From: Oceanospirillum beijerinckii DSM 7166
GTDB taxonomy: Bacteria > Pseudomonadota > Gammaproteobacteria > Pseudomonadales > Halomonadaceae
Length of the DNA: 64,000 nucleotides
Direction: 5' to 3'
NCBI RefSeq assembly: GCF_000422425.1
Contig: NZ_AULT01000005.1
Coordinates: 124,001-188,000 of the forward strand
In this document: piece after piece, positions 17,512-27,383 of the stretch
Layout of the letters: every line of letters starts with the position of its first letter
Numbering within the stretch: the first letter of the stretch is position 1
Notes under the pieces: generated by a model
Databases searched by the model: none
Seen by the model: only the letters and a program-made list of their open reading frames with translations
What the model was told of the DNA's origin: nothing
Made by a program: the position numbers and the translations under genes

Positions 17512-17663
17512 AATCTTTCTACTTATCTTTAATCAGTGTGGGGACTTGCCTTGCACTACTCTTCCAACACTAAGCCGCGCAAGATTTTTATTAACTTCAC
17601 GGTACAACGTTATTAACTTCACGGTACAACACTGGCAATGGCCAGCCACAATTTGCTCGCTGA

Positions 17664-18098
17664 TTAGTCTTTTAGCAGTAACACGGAACAACGAGCCCGC
17701 TCTGCGACCCGGGCCGATACCGACCCCAGTAAAAACTCATCCAGACGGGACCTGTGATGGGCCGCCAGCACAACCAAATCGATCTCTTTACGTTTGATAT
17801 GACGCAGGATGCTCTCCGCCGGAGAACCCTCGTATACCTTTAGTACCGGTTTCACTCTGGCGGGCAGCTTGTCTACCGCAAACTGCTTCAGCTGCTTAGC
17901 GACTTTTTTGACCGCTTTGCTATGTTCTTCTTCACTGAAGTAGCCCGCTACCAGGGCATTACCGTAACCGGGTACTACCGTAATCAGGTGCAGCTCGGCG
18001 TCGTTGTCTCTGACTTCGCGCATCGCCAGTTCCAACGCCTGCTGACTGAAATCCGGTTCGCCCAGATCTACGGGTACCAATACTCTTTTAAACATCAC
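17664..18098 (-). CDS. Universal stress protein UspA family
   Basis: A 144-residue single Usp domain. It starts FKRVLVPVDLGEPD (the Usp strand with the conserved Asp) and ends with the ATP-binding signature LVVLAAHHRSRLDEFLLGSVSARVAERARCSVLLLKD, which matches G-x(2)-G-x(9)-G-(S/T) only in part: the usual G-x-H-G is replaced by AAHHRSRLD, so ATP binding is uncertain. The gene lies downstream of the TAXI TRAP permease on the same strand, 540 bases away. TRAP operons often carry a Usp, as in teaD beside teaABC of Halomonas elongata. A regulatory role in transport is therefore plausible but inferred. Confidence 0.9.
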   Translation of the reverse strand: MMFKRVLVPVDLGEPDFSQQALELAMREVRDNDAELHLITVVPGYGNALVAGYFSEEEHSKAVKKVAKQLKQFAVDKLPARVKPVLKVYEGSPAESILRHIKRKEIDLVVLAAHHRSRLDEFLLGSVSARVAERARCSVLLLKD

Positions 18099-18638
18099 TT
18101 CATCCTCTAAGTGTTATCCACCACTCTTAGTCACGGTGACCGATGAAGTCGGTTGGCGTTGGTCTATTGTTGACCAGACACCTTTAAGAATCTGTCAGTG
18201 ATGCGACCCTTTTTTTCAATTGCGGACATCGACGGCGACTGAATCTCAGCGCTTTTGCCCTTAGGTCTCACTGAAAAAGCTTTCTTTTCCAGCTCATCAT
18301 CACGGGGCGAACTTTAGTTCAGCCGCCTGCGCTCTTAAACCCGAACTCACCAAACTAAAAGCTGGACTCTTTCAAACTAAACCCCAATTGTTTGTTGTGG
18401 CACTGAGTCACGCTATTACTGATCTCAGTGTCACTTCAATCAGAGCGGCCTAAATACAGGGTTTTCATCTTGATCAGATAATGACTTTAGTTTAGCCAAA
18501 GTTGTATCTAATACCCGTGTATTAAGCATTACCCTTTGTTAACTTTTGTGATAACAGGCGTCTTAACACGTCGTGGTTATCGATTGATTGCCCAACGCCT
18601 AAGTTGTAGTCATTTGGGCAATCAAACTCTGTAAACAC
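18099..18638. other. 540-base intergenic region with inverted repeats
   Basis: It separates the TAXI permease from the universal stress protein gene. Two inverted repeats are visible: GTGGCACTGAG at 18397 with CTCAGTGTCAC at 18424 (one G-T pair), and a 10-bp perfect one at 18586-18623. The region presumably contains the usp promoter. I see no gene. Confidence 0.5.
18586..18623 (-). terminator. Possible terminator after TAXI TRAP permease
   Basis: GATTGCCCAA (18586-18595) and TTGGGCAATC (18614-18623) form a 10-bp perfect stem with an 18-nt loop, just past the permease stop codon. No U-tract follows on the minus strand, so it may be a factor-dependent terminator or an mRNA 3'-end stabiliser. 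Confidence 0.4.
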
Positions 18639-21305
18639 TTATGCTGTAGCAGCACGCTTATTAGCACTATCGGCCTCACGGCGACGCTGTTGAATGACAA
18701 TAATTAATGCCAGCAATGCCAGTGCAGGAATATAAATCAGTTCTTTCGGTGGTTGTGCCTGTGGCACCTGCACTCCGGTAATCACCTGATCAAAGGCTAA
18801 ACCGGCTTTTTCTGCGGCACTGTCAAAGCCCACGTAATCCACAATCACCTTGCCATTATTGTTGAGTAATTCAATTCCCGTGCCAGCCAGACGTTCCTGG
18901 CCATTGCCACCATCACTCAGCGTTAGGTTTGCCACAAAGGAACGGGCATTACCCACCGCATCTTCACCGTCGATCCAGAAGCGCAGCTCAGTCCCTGATT
19001 CGACATTATCCAGCGTCTGAACCACCGCTTGTGGCGCAACCAGCTGATAAGGCTCAACAATCCGATCCATCCAGAAACCGGGACGGAACATGGAGAAGGC
19101 CACCAGCAACAGCAGTACGGTTTCATACCAGCGGTTGCGGCTGAAGAAGTAGCCCTGGGTTGCTGCGGTAAATACCAGCATGGCAATAGTCGAAGTGATA
19201 AAGATCTGTATACCCTGTATCCAGGTCACATCGATCAATAACAGATCGGTATTGAAGATAAACAGGAACGGCAGTGCCGCTGTGCGCATACTGTAGGCAA
19301 AGGCGACAAAACCGGTACGAATCGGATCACCGCCGGATACCGCAGCCGCAGCAAAGGAGGCCAGACCGACAGGTGGTGTTACATCGGCCATAATGCCGAA
19401 ATAGAACACAAACAGGTGTACGGCAATCAGAGGCACGATCAGACCGGACTCCTGGCCCAGGGAGATCACCACAGGCGCAAGCAGCGAAGACACCACGATA
19501 TAGTTGGCGGTGGTTGGCAGGCCCATACCCAGAATCAGACTCAGTATCGCAGTCAGAATCAACATCAGCAGCAGGTTACCCATGGACAGCACTTCCACCA
19601 GATCGGCCAGCACGGAGCCAACACCGGTCTGAGAAACCGCACCCACGATAATACCGGCGGTTGCCGTCGCAATACCGATACCGATCATATTACGGGCACC
19701 GGTAATCAGGCCGTCGATCAGTTCGCTAAAACCCTGACTCAGACGAGCAGACAGATTTTGCTCCTGACGGAAGAAAGCGATCAGCGGACGTTGGGTCAGC
19801 AGAATCACAATCATCAGTGCTGTTGCCCAAAAAGCGGACAAACCGGGCGATAAACGCTCGATCATGAGGCACCACACCAGTACCACGACCGGCAACAGGA
19901 AATGCAGACCTGATTTCACGGTTGGGCCCACTTCCGGCAGTTGCACCATAGGCTCATTCGGGTCATCCAGTTTCAGATCCGGCACCTTGGCCGCAAAACG
20001 CACCAGGGCAACATAGGCTGCGGCCAGCAGAATAGCGATCACGACACCGGCAAAATCGCCAAAGGCCGGTTTGATCCAACCGATACCAAAATAGACTACG
20101 GCGGCAATGGCGGAGGTCACCAGGAAACCGCTCAGAATACCGATCAGACGCAGCTGCCAGGGTTTAACCTCGGCGCGACGGGGCAGACCATGCATATCCT
20201 GCTTCAGTGCTTCCAGGTGCACAATATAGATCAGTGCCAGATAGGAGATCAGCGCAGGCAGGAAGGCATGGGTAATCACCTGAACATAGGAGATGCCGAC
20301 ATATTCCACCATCAGGAAGGCGGCAGCACCCATTACAGGCGGCATAATCTGACCATTCACTGACGAGGCCACTTCTACTGCACCGGCTTTCTCAGAACTA
20401 AAGCCCACACGCTTCATCATCGGGATGGTGAAGGTACCTGTGGTGACGACGTTGGCAATAGAAGAGCCTGAGATCAGGCCAGTCAGGCCAGACGATACTA
20501 CCGCTGCTTTTGCCGGACCGCCACGCATATGGCCCAGCAGCGAGAACGCCACCTGAATAAAGTAGTTACCGGCACCGGCTTTATCTAACAGCGCACCAAA
20601 GAGGACAAACAGGAAAACAAAGTTAGAGGAGACACCCAGGGCGATACCAAATACGCCTTCGGTGGTCAGCCACTGGTGGTTGATCAACTCTTCCAGGGAG
20701 ACGCCTTTGTGAGCGATCAGATCCGGCATATAAGCGCCGCCCAGAGAATAGGTCAAAAAGACAATCGCCACGATCATCAAGGGTGGTCCCAGCGTACGAC
20801 GGGCGGCTTCTAACAACAGCACCAGGCCGGTGACCGCTACGACGATATCCTGAGTGTTTGGCAGGCCCGGACGGGTCACCAGCTGCTCATAAAACAGGAA
20901 GATATAAGATGCGCTAAACGCTGCCAGCAACGACAAGGCGATATCCGTCACTGGAATATGATGGCGGGGTGAACGAGCCAGCGCGGGATACGCAGTAAAA
21001 GCCAGGAAAGTAGCAAAGCCCAGGTGGATAGCACGCACTTCGGTGTCGTTAAAAATACCGAAGCTGCCGATAACCGGCCAGTCGTAAAAAGGCAGTGGGG
21101 ATGCGATCCATAGCTGGAACAGGGACCATACCAGCGCCGCACCCAGCAGCACTTTACCCTGCCAACCGTCAGGAATACGGGCCCCCGTATCATTGGCAGC
21201 AACCATTTCCTGCAGTTCGTTATCATCCACTGGAGAGTTATCTAGTGCGAGCTTGTCCTGTGTGTCAGGGTTTGCATCGGCCGGTCTGTTATGGCGATCA
21301 GTCAT
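18639..21305 (-). CDS. TAXI-type TRAP transporter fused permease (DctQM fusion)
   Basis: An 888-residue inner-membrane protein combining the small and large TRAP subunits, as is usual for TAXI systems. The small-subunit part (about 45-180) has four hydrophobic segments; the DctM-like part (about 190-690) has many, with signatures GPAKAAVVSSGLTGLISGSSIANVVTTG split by turns, and GMGLPTTANYIVVSSLLAPV. A C-terminal DUF3394-like region (about 690-860) is partly hydrophilic with a terminal membrane segment. It would use a sodium or proton gradient to import a solute delivered by the periplasmic TAXI protein encoded 358 bases upstream. The two genes are separated by two hairpins, one with a U-tract. 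Substrate unknown. Confidence 0.93.
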   Translation of the reverse strand: MTDRHNRPADANPDTQDKLALDNSPVDDNELQEMVAANDTGARIPDGWQGKVLLGAALVWSLFQLWIASPLPFYDWPVIGSFGIFNDTEVRAIHLGFATFLAFTAYPALARSPRHHIPVTDIALSLLAAFSASYIFLFYEQLVTRPGLPNTQDIVVAVTGLVLLLEAARRTLGPPLMIVAIVFLTYSLGGAYMPDLIAHKGVSLEELINHQWLTTEGVFGIALGVSSNFVFLFVLFGALLDKAGAGNYFIQVAFSLLGHMRGGPAKAAVVSSGLTGLISGSSIANVVTTGTFTIPMMKRVGFSSEKAGAVEVASSVNGQIMPPVMGAAAFLMVEYVGISYVQVITHAFLPALISYLALIYIVHLEALKQDMHGLPRRAEVKPWQLRLIGILSGFLVTSAIAAVVYFGIGWIKPAFGDFAGVVIAILLAAAYVALVRFAAKVPDLKLDDPNEPMVQLPEVGPTVKSGLHFLLPVVVLVWCLMIERLSPGLSAFWATALMIVILLTQRPLIAFFRQEQNLSARLSQGFSELIDGLITGARNMIGIGIATATAGIIVGAVSQTGVGSVLADLVEVLSMGNLLLMLILTAILSLILGMGLPTTANYIVVSSLLAPVVISLGQESGLIVPLIAVHLFVFYFGIMADVTPPVGLASFAAAAVSGGDPIRTGFVAFAYSMRTAALPFLFIFNTDLLLIDVTWIQGIQIFITSTIAMLVFTAATQGYFFSRNRWYETVLLLLVAFSMFRPGFWMDRIVEPYQLVAPQAVVQTLDNVESGTELRFWIDGEDAVGNARSFVANLTLSDGGNGQERLAGTGIELLNNNGKVIVDYVGFDSAAEKAGLAFDQVITGVQVPQAQPPKELIYIPALALLALIIVIQQRRREADSANKRAATA

Positions 21306-21343
21306 ATCAGCTCCTCAAAAAGATCAGGATCAATTCAGATCAG

Positions 21344-21399
21344 AAAAAAGCCCTCTGTCCGCCGAGCCCGGCACGCTGTGGGTCTGACGAAGCAGAGGG
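21344..21399 (-). terminator. Intrinsic terminator between TAXI binding protein and permease genes
   Basis: On the minus strand, CCCTCTG (complement of 21393-21399) pairs with CAGAGGG (complement of 21351-21357) around a GC-rich 35-base interior that can form its own small stem, followed by CTTTTTT (complement of 21344-21350). It lies 39 bases before the permease start. It would lower permease expression relative to the binding protein. Confidence 0.75.
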
Positions 21400-21600
21400 T
21401 CTAAAGAAGGAATCGTTAAGGAGACTGTGAAAAAGCTATTGCCAAATGTTCAACAAACCCAAGCGTTCAACACAAGTCTATGCTCAACAAGCTCAAGCGT
21501 TTCACAAGCCCGGACGCTCAGTACATTCGCACCGGGCAATCGAGCTGGACAAAGCTTTATCACAAACACCTTGATAATTAGCGCCGTAGAAAACACCGCA

Positions 21601-21637
21601 GCGTCCCTCTGCGATATATCTCACAACAGAGGGACGC
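21601..21637 (-). terminator. 11-bp perfect hairpin after TAXI binding-protein gene
   Basis: GCGTCCCTCTG (21601-21611) and CAGAGGGACGC (21627-21637) form a perfect 11-bp stem with a 15-nt loop, 26 bases after the stop of the binding-protein gene. No U-tract follows. It may protect the 3' end of the binding-protein mRNA or act with the terminator further downstream. The stem core CCCTCTG is the same as in that terminator. Confidence 0.6.
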
Positions 21638-21663
21638 CGGTATGGCATGGCAAGAGAACGGGA

Positions 21664-22653
21664 TTACATCCAGCCACGCTCTTTGTAGTAACGTACCGCA
21701 CCTTCATGCAGAGGCGCAGACAGACCCGCTGAAATCATAGTCTTAGGGTCCAGGTTGGCGAATGCCGGGTGCAGGCGCTTGAAGCGGTCAAAGTTATCAA
21801 ATACTGCTTTTACCACCTGATAAACAGTTTCTGCATCAACCTTGGAAGACGTTACCATAGTCGCAGCGTTACCAAAGGTCGTTATGTCGCTGTCAGTCCC
21901 TTTGTACATACCACCTTTAATGGTTGCTTTCGCGTAGAAATCGTTGCTGTTAATCAGCTTATCAATAACCGGACCAGTTACAGGAATCACTTTCGCGTCA
22001 CAAGACGTGGTTGCTTCCTTGATCGCACCGGATGGGTGACCCACAGAATAGAGCATCGCATCGATCTTGTTGTCACACAGGGCTTGAGCCTGCTCGGAGG
22101 CTTTCAGCTCAGACGCCAGCTTAAAGGTGCCTTTGTCCCAGCCTTTTTCAGACATGATCAGCTCCATGGTACCGCGAGTACCGGAACCAGGGTTTTGCAG
22201 GTTAACGCGTTTACCGACCAGATCATCGAAGTGCTCGATACCGGAGTCCGCACGGGCCACAACAGTGAAAGGCTCATTGTGTACAGAGAAGAGTGCGCGC
22301 AGCTCTTTAAATGCACCTTGCTCCTTGAAGGAATCGTGCTTTTCGCCATTCAGGGCGTAGTATTGCCAATCGGATTGAGCCATGCCCATATCCTGCTGGC
22401 CCTGACGGATCGCATTGATGTTCGCTACGGAACCACCGGTAGACGGTGCAGTACACTTAATACCATGATCACTGGTGCCACGGTTAACCAGGCGGCACAT
22501 GGACTGACCGACAACGTAGTACACGCCGGTTTGACCACCGGTACCGATGTTGACGTAAGTCTGGTTGGCACTGGCGTTAACAGAAGCAAAGGAAGCGGCG
22601 ATACCCACTGCAGAAGACAGCACGGTAGTGGCAAGTTTAGTTTTCAGAGACAT
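21664..22653 (-). CDS. TAXI family TRAP transporter solute-binding protein
   Basis: Periplasmic receptor of a TRAP system. I start at the ATG at 22653 (329 aa), preceded by AGAAGGG five bases upstream; a longer frame to 22695 lacks a ribosome site. The signal peptide is MSLKTKLATTVLSSAVGIAA with cleavage near VNASA. TAXI marks are YVNIGTGGQTGVYYVVG and CRLVNRGTSDHGIKC, TGGSVANINAIRQGQQDMGMAQ, then LQNPGSGTRGTMELI. It precedes the fused permease on the same strand. It is about 40% similar by eye to the second TAXI protein at 24992-25957. The ligand is unknown. Confidence 0.93.
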   Translation of the reverse strand: MSLKTKLATTVLSSAVGIAASFASVNASANQTYVNIGTGGQTGVYYVVGQSMCRLVNRGTSDHGIKCTAPSTGGSVANINAIRQGQQDMGMAQSDWQYYALNGEKHDSFKEQGAFKELRALFSVHNEPFTVVARADSGIEHFDDLVGKRVNLQNPGSGTRGTMELIMSEKGWDKGTFKLASELKASEQAQALCDNKIDAMLYSVGHPSGAIKEATTSCDAKVIPVTGPVIDKLINSNDFYAKATIKGGMYKGTDSDITTFGNAATMVTSSKVDAETVYQVVKAVFDNFDRFKRLHPAFANLDPKTMISAGLSAPLHEGAVRYYKERGWM

Positions 22654-23120
22654 AGTGACCCTTCTTATCGTTATGATCCCATAGCATTGAGCCAATCCTG
22701 GGAAGCGGTTTCATCATCTAGCGTTTAAGCACTCCGAAGCGGATAACCACCCACATGACAACAGGTATCTCTGAGCATTGATATGCAGAGACAGGGCGAA
22801 AAGAGACCCGGTATCAGGGCCAATTCTGACGATCGGTGATCTCTAAAAACTGCTGTCGTGAAGGTGTGTTATCTGCCACCTGCTGACATACTGTCAGGAG
22901 GCAAAACCAAGGTACTTCAAAGTCAGTATCAAGCAGACCGCATTTCATGCCATTAACACCTCTTTCCGTGCCAAAGATGCTACAAATATTTCACTTTTAA
23001 TAAAAATTGCTGAAAATAAGATAAGAGCATGCGTCTTTATAAGGCTTTAACAGGGCGTTTCTGATCGGCCTTTTACAAAAGTACTCGTGATAAGAGCGCT
23101 TTTAATGAGAAATCGAATGT
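22654..23120. other. 467-base divergent promoter region (TAXI binding protein / sensor kinase)
   Basis: No gene is visible. It holds the promoters of the leftward TAXI operon and the rightward sensor kinase gene. A short imperfect inverted pair GTGTTATCTGCCACCTGCTGACATACTG-like region around 22867-22900 was noted, without a confident operator call. Confidence 0.4.
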
Positions 23121-24968
23121 ATGGCACCACTGCAGCGTATTAAAAATTTTTGTCGCCATAATCCTCTGGGTTTACGTCTGCTAACGGCTATTCTGATTTG
23201 CAGTTCGGCGATCACTCTGGTCGCAACCGCAACTCAATTGTGGCTGGACTATCGCTATGAGTTATCCGCTATTGATGAGCGCTTGTATCAGATCGAGACC
23301 AGCTCCATTAAGAGCCTGTCCAATAGTTTGTGGGAGATCAGCCCTGCGCAGGTGCAGGTACAGTTGGATGGGCTATTGCAGCTACCCGATGTACGCTATC
23401 TTGAGATTACCTCTCTGTATGGCGATGCTTTTTTTGCCGGAAGTAAACCGCAATCCGGTCAGCTACTGGAGCACCACTACCCACTGACACATGAGGATCA
23501 TCGTGGCAAAAGTTTTGCGGTAGGGAATCTGACACTGATTATCAGCCTGGACGAGGTTTATCGTCGCCTGGGGGACAAGGTGCTGCTGATTCTTGCCACC
23601 CAGGGCATTAAAACCTTTCTGGTTTCGGTGTTTATCCTAACCATTTTTCACCAACTGATTACCCGGCACTTAAGTGCTATGGCGCTCTATGCCCGCCGTT
23701 TAAAGCTGGATAAATTGGATCAACAGCTGGTACTGAAACGAACCCCGAAAAATGATGACGAACTGAGTGACGTCGTTTCGGCGATCAATACCATGCGCCG
23801 CTCTATGCTGCATGATATCCAAAAGCGGGAACAGGCGGAGCAGTCTCTTGAGCAAGCCAATCAACAGTTGGAACAGCTGAATAGTGAGTTAGAGCAGAGG
23901 GTCGCTGAGCGTACTGCTCAGTTACAGGAAAAGAGCCTTCAGCTGGAAGAAAGAGGTCTTCAGTTGGAGGAGAGAAGGCGTCAACTTGAAGAGCGTGGCA
24001 ATCAGCTTGAAGAGCGTAACGAGGAGTTACAGTCAACCCTGATTCAGCTGAAAGCGACTCAGCGACAATTGGTCGAGTCAGAAAAAATGGCCGCTCTGGG
24101 TGAGTTGGTGGCGGGTATTGCCCATGAGATTAATACGCCTATCGGTATCGGTTTTACCGCCGCAACGTTTTTATCGGATCAGGCTAAACAACTGCAACAG
24201 CAGATGGTGCTTTCTGCAGGTAATGATTTATCCACAGCAGCCTCTGCAAACCCGCATTCAACCCGTGCTTTTAAAACGACGCACTTGAATCAGTCGCAAC
24301 CGGATCAAAAGCTGCTCAGCCTGGCATTAGAAAGCAGCGATTTGATCTGCAAGAACCTGGAACGCGCTGCACAATTGGTGCGGGCGTTTAAGCAGGTCTC
24401 GGTGGATCAGTCCAGTGAGCAACGGCGTCGTTTTGATCTGATCAAATATCTGGATGAGGTTGTATTGTCTCTTCAGCCACGGCTAAAAAACTGTCGGCCT
24501 CAGATTGATATTCAGGGCCCGGAACAACTGCCGCTTGATAGCTATCCGGGTAGCTATTATCAAATCTTCAGTAATCTGATTATCAACTCTGTGATTCACG
24601 GTTTTGACAACTGCCCTGGCGGAAAAATTTCAATCAAAGTGACGCTACAAACCCATGAAGGACAGACGTTGTCACAACTGCCTGAAACTTCTGAACAGTA
24701 CAGGAGTGTCCTCATCAGAATCGATTACTTTGATAACGGCATCGGGATTCCATCGGGCTGGCATAGTAAGCTTTTTGAGCCTTTTGTCACCTCAAAGCGT
24801 AATCAGGATTGCAGTGGTTTGGGGATGCATATCACCTACAATCTGGTCAGCCAGATATTGCAGGGGCAGATAGAAAGTCTGCCTTTGGAGAGCGCCAGTG
24901 GGGCGCATTTTCGCTTAATGTTGCCTATTCAGCTGTCCAGTCAAGAGCGGGTAAGATCTAATGAGTAA
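23121..24968 (+). CDS. Membrane sensor histidine kinase with long coiled coil
   Basis: A 615-residue kinase. Membrane segments lie at about 18-40 and 152-180, bracketing a periplasmic sensor domain (about 41-150). A HAMP-like region follows (180-232), then a long heptad coiled coil (235-320) containing repeats of LEERxxQLEER. The H-box is AGIAHEINTPIG with H335, of the HEINTPI type. The ATPase has FSNLIINSVIHGF (N-box), DNGIGI (G1) and CSGLGMHI (G2), so it looks active. No response regulator gene is adjacent. It is divergent from the TAXI operon and convergent with an orphan TAXI binding protein, which suggests that it senses or regulates TRAP substrate uptake. Confidence 0.9.
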   Translation: MAPLQRIKNFCRHNPLGLRLLTAILICSSAITLVATATQLWLDYRYELSAIDERLYQIETSSIKSLSNSLWEISPAQVQVQLDGLLQLPDVRYLEITSLYGDAFFAGSKPQSGQLLEHHYPLTHEDHRGKSFAVGNLTLIISLDEVYRRLGDKVLLILATQGIKTFLVSVFILTIFHQLITRHLSAMALYARRLKLDKLDQQLVLKRTPKNDDELSDVVSAINTMRRSMLHDIQKREQAEQSLEQANQQLEQLNSELEQRVAERTAQLQEKSLQLEERGLQLEERRRQLEERGNQLEERNEELQSTLIQLKATQRQLVESEKMAALGELVAGIAHEINTPIGIGFTAATFLSDQAKQLQQQMVLSAGNDLSTAASANPHSTRAFKTTHLNQSQPDQKLLSLALESSDLICKNLERAAQLVRAFKQVSVDQSSEQRRRFDLIKYLDEVVLSLQPRLKNCRPQIDIQGPEQLPLDSYPGSYYQIFSNLIINSVIHGFDNCPGGKISIKVTLQTHEGQTLSQLPETSEQYRSVLIRIDYFDNGIGIPSGWHSKLFEPFVTSKRNQDCSGLGMHITYNLVSQILQGQIESLPLESASGAHFRLMLPIQLSSQERVRSNE

Positions 24969-24991
24969 TACTGGAAAGTAAGAGCGTGAGC

Positions 24992-25957
24992 TTAAGGCAA
25001 GAAACCCTGCTCCTGAAAATAGCGTTGGGCACCGGGATGCATCGGCGCAGCTAATGGCGTTTGCACCATATGTTTAACATCAAGCACCTCAAAAGCGGGG
25101 TGTAGACGCCTGAAGGAATCAAACTGCTCGAACAGGGATTTCACTACGGTATAAGCGACATCGTCGGGCAGATCCGCACGGGTAAACAGGGTCGCATTCA
25201 CTCCGGCGGTCAGCACATCGTTCTGTCGGTCAGAATAAAGAGAGCCTGGTAGAGTTAAGGCTTGATAGTGACGACTTTGCTGCTCCAGGGCCGCAATGTC
25301 TTCAGCCTCCAGATTAATCAAACGACTGTCGCAGTCCTGAATCGCTTCTTTAATGGCACCACTGGGATGCCCGACCACATATAAAGAGGCATCAATACGG
25401 TTATCACACAGGGCATCCGCTTGTTCTGCGGGTTCCAGCTCTTCAACCAGAGCAAAATCATCCAACCGCCACCCTCTTGCGGTCATCAGAATATCCATGG
25501 TCAGGCGCTGGCTGCTACCGGTTTTGCCGATATTAAAGCGTTTGTGCTTAAGATCCGAAAATGACTGAATACCGGAATCCCTCCGTACCAGCACAGAGAT
25601 ATATTCAGGGAATAGACCCACCAGGGTTCTCAGTTGTGGCGAGGCATGGGTAAAATCTCCCTGACCATAGAAAGCGTTAGCCAGTTGACCCGCTTCGGCA
25701 ATGCCCAGATCCAACTCACCTGTGGCCACCTTCTGTAAATTAGCCACAGAACCTAAGGTACTGCGTAGAGCACAACGAATACCGTGTTGCTGACGGGTCA
25801 GATTCACTAAGCGGCAGATAGCACCACCTGAAGGATAGTAAAGGCCGGTTACCCCGCCGGTTCCTAAAGCCAGGATACGACTATCCGCCAGAGTGGATGC
25901 ACTCTGTAGCATAACGCCTAACCCCAACAATACGCCGAACACTGATCCGCGCTGCAT
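24992..25957 (-). CDS. Orphan TAXI family solute-binding protein
   Basis: A 321-residue periplasmic protein with signal peptide (VFGVLLGLGVMLQSASTLA). TAXI signatures are ILALGTGGVTGLYYPSGGAICRLVN, GSVANLQKVATGELDLGIAE and YVVGHPSGAIKEAIQDCDS. It is a paralogue of the binding protein at 21664-22653, matching it through the C-terminal HPGAQRYFQEQGFLP, but has no permease of its own nearby. Its 3' end is 23 bases from the end of the convergent sensor kinase gene. It could deliver an alternative ligand to the same permease or act as the ligand receptor of the sensor kinase. Both roles are inferred. Confidence 0.9.
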   Translation of the reverse strand: MQRGSVFGVLLGLGVMLQSASTLADSRILALGTGGVTGLYYPSGGAICRLVNLTRQQHGIRCALRSTLGSVANLQKVATGELDLGIAEAGQLANAFYGQGDFTHASPQLRTLVGLFPEYISVLVRRDSGIQSFSDLKHKRFNIGKTGSSQRLTMDILMTARGWRLDDFALVEELEPAEQADALCDNRIDASLYVVGHPSGAIKEAIQDCDSRLINLEAEDIAALEQQSRHYQALTLPGSLYSDRQNDVLTAGVNATLFTRADLPDDVAYTVVKSLFEQFDSFRRLHPAFEVLDVKHMVQTPLAAPMHPGAQRYFQEQGFLP

Positions 25958-26191
25958 AGCCCTGTTTACCGCCTTATTTAACCTTTCCTAACACTGTTTA
26001 AAGTCACTCTTGACAGGCTACAGATTACTCTATTGATCGCTGGCTGCTTTCAATATAACTGATACCGCCTAACCGCTGACAGACAGTGTACCTATAGCCG
26101 GGCACGACAACAATTTTCCAGTTCAGTTTTGCCGCCTATACTTTTTATATCACCACGCATAACCTCGCCAGTCTATTGACAGGATCGCACT

Positions 26192-27055
26192 ATGCAGAAT
26201 CAAGCCACCATCCGACAACAACTACAGTTTCACTGTCGTCCTTCGACGAGGCAGTCCGTGCTGTTTTTCCGCTATCTGGCCCTGGTGATCCTATGCTGTG
26301 CTATCAATACAAAGCTCTATGCCCAGGAGGTGACACTCGATATCCCCATTATTGAAGAACACAGTAACCAGCATCTGTTTTTTCACACCCTGTTATATCG
26401 GGCACTACTTGATGCGGGCCACCAACCCAAGCTGGTTGTGCATAAAATTCCTCATTTAAGGGCCAATCAGCTACTGGAAACCGGGGGCCTGTCATTGCTC
26501 TGGCTGGTTGAATCCCAAGCACGAAATCAGCGTTTCGTGCCTGTTGAGATCGGATTAACAGATGGCTTAATTGGACAAAGAGTGTTGTTGATACGCCCTG
26601 AAGATCAAGATTGGTTTTCCCGTATTCAAACACTGGAAGACCTGAGACAGCGTAATATCCATGCCGCACTGGGAAAACGCTGGTTTGATGTAAAAGTATG
26701 GCAACAGAACCAGCTGCCTTTTGTCACTGTTGATGGCAACTGGCGCACCATGTTTACCCTGCTAAAAAGGGCGAGGGTAGACTATCTGTCCCGCAGCGTG
26801 ATTGAAGTTATTCAGGAGAGCAGGGAGCACCCCACACTGTCTATCGAGAACTCTTTGTTGCTTGTTTATAACAGAGGCTACCGCTTTTACCTGAGCCATA
26901 AAGACAAACACTACAAGCCCTTATTGGAAGAAGTGCTGCTTAAAGCTAAAGAATCGGGCCTGTTAAAGCAGTTGGTACAGCAGTACTGGGCTAATGATTT
27001 CAGGTTGCTGAAACTGGAACAACGAAAAATTCTAGAGCTTGAAACACCTAAATAA
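26192..27055 (+). CDS. Periplasmic solute-binding-like protein (SBP family 3-like)
   Basis: A 287-residue protein with an N-terminal hydrophobic export segment (VLFFRYLALVILCCAI, about 24-40) ending near LYAQ. The mature part is a divergent family-3 binding-protein fold: LDIPIIEEHSNQHLFFHTLLYRALLDAG, LRQRNIHAALGKRWFDVKV, YLSRSVIEVIQE and the terminal LLKQLVQQYW. Ligand-binding Asp/Arg residues typical of amino-acid binders are not obvious. No transporter genes flank it. It may be a sensory or orphan binding protein linked to the adjacent chemoreceptor genes. The 25-residue N-terminal stretch before the hydrophobic core is long for a signal peptide, so a later start is possible. Confidence 0.75.
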   Translation: MQNQATIRQQLQFHCRPSTRQSVLFFRYLALVILCCAINTKLYAQEVTLDIPIIEEHSNQHLFFHTLLYRALLDAGHQPKLVVHKIPHLRANQLLETGGLSLLWLVESQARNQRFVPVEIGLTDGLIGQRVLLIRPEDQDWFSRIQTLEDLRQRNIHAALGKRWFDVKVWQQNQLPFVTVDGNWRTMFTLLKRARVDYLSRSVIEVIQESREHPTLSIENSLLLVYNRGYRFYLSHKDKHYKPLLEEVLLKAKESGLLKQLVQQYWANDFRLLKLEQRKILELETPK

Positions 27056-27383
27056 GATGTGGCTAAAAAAGAATAAAGTACACTAAGAAATGTATCATAT
27101 GCGTGATAAAACACTACATATTGCTTCACAGTTGATTTAAACCGCTTTCAATACAAAATGTTGCTTTTGGTGACATTTTATCACGCGTTTCACAATAGCG
27201 CCCCAGCCGTTAACTGATAAAGTGTGCATGATAGTTAGTATTAAAGATGCCTTTGATTGGTAATCATACGATTTAGACTCTATGCTCTAACATGTCACTT
27301 GAAATACCCTACCCAGACAGAAGAAAGCGACTGTTTATTTCGCAAAATATCTCTCTGCCCTGGTATCTATTAGCGCGCAGGAT
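27056..27383. other. 328-base intergenic region before first chemoreceptor gene
   Basis: A+T-rich, without a supported gene. I searched for a sigma-28 promoter upstream of the chemoreceptor and found none that is convincing. Confidence 0.4.
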
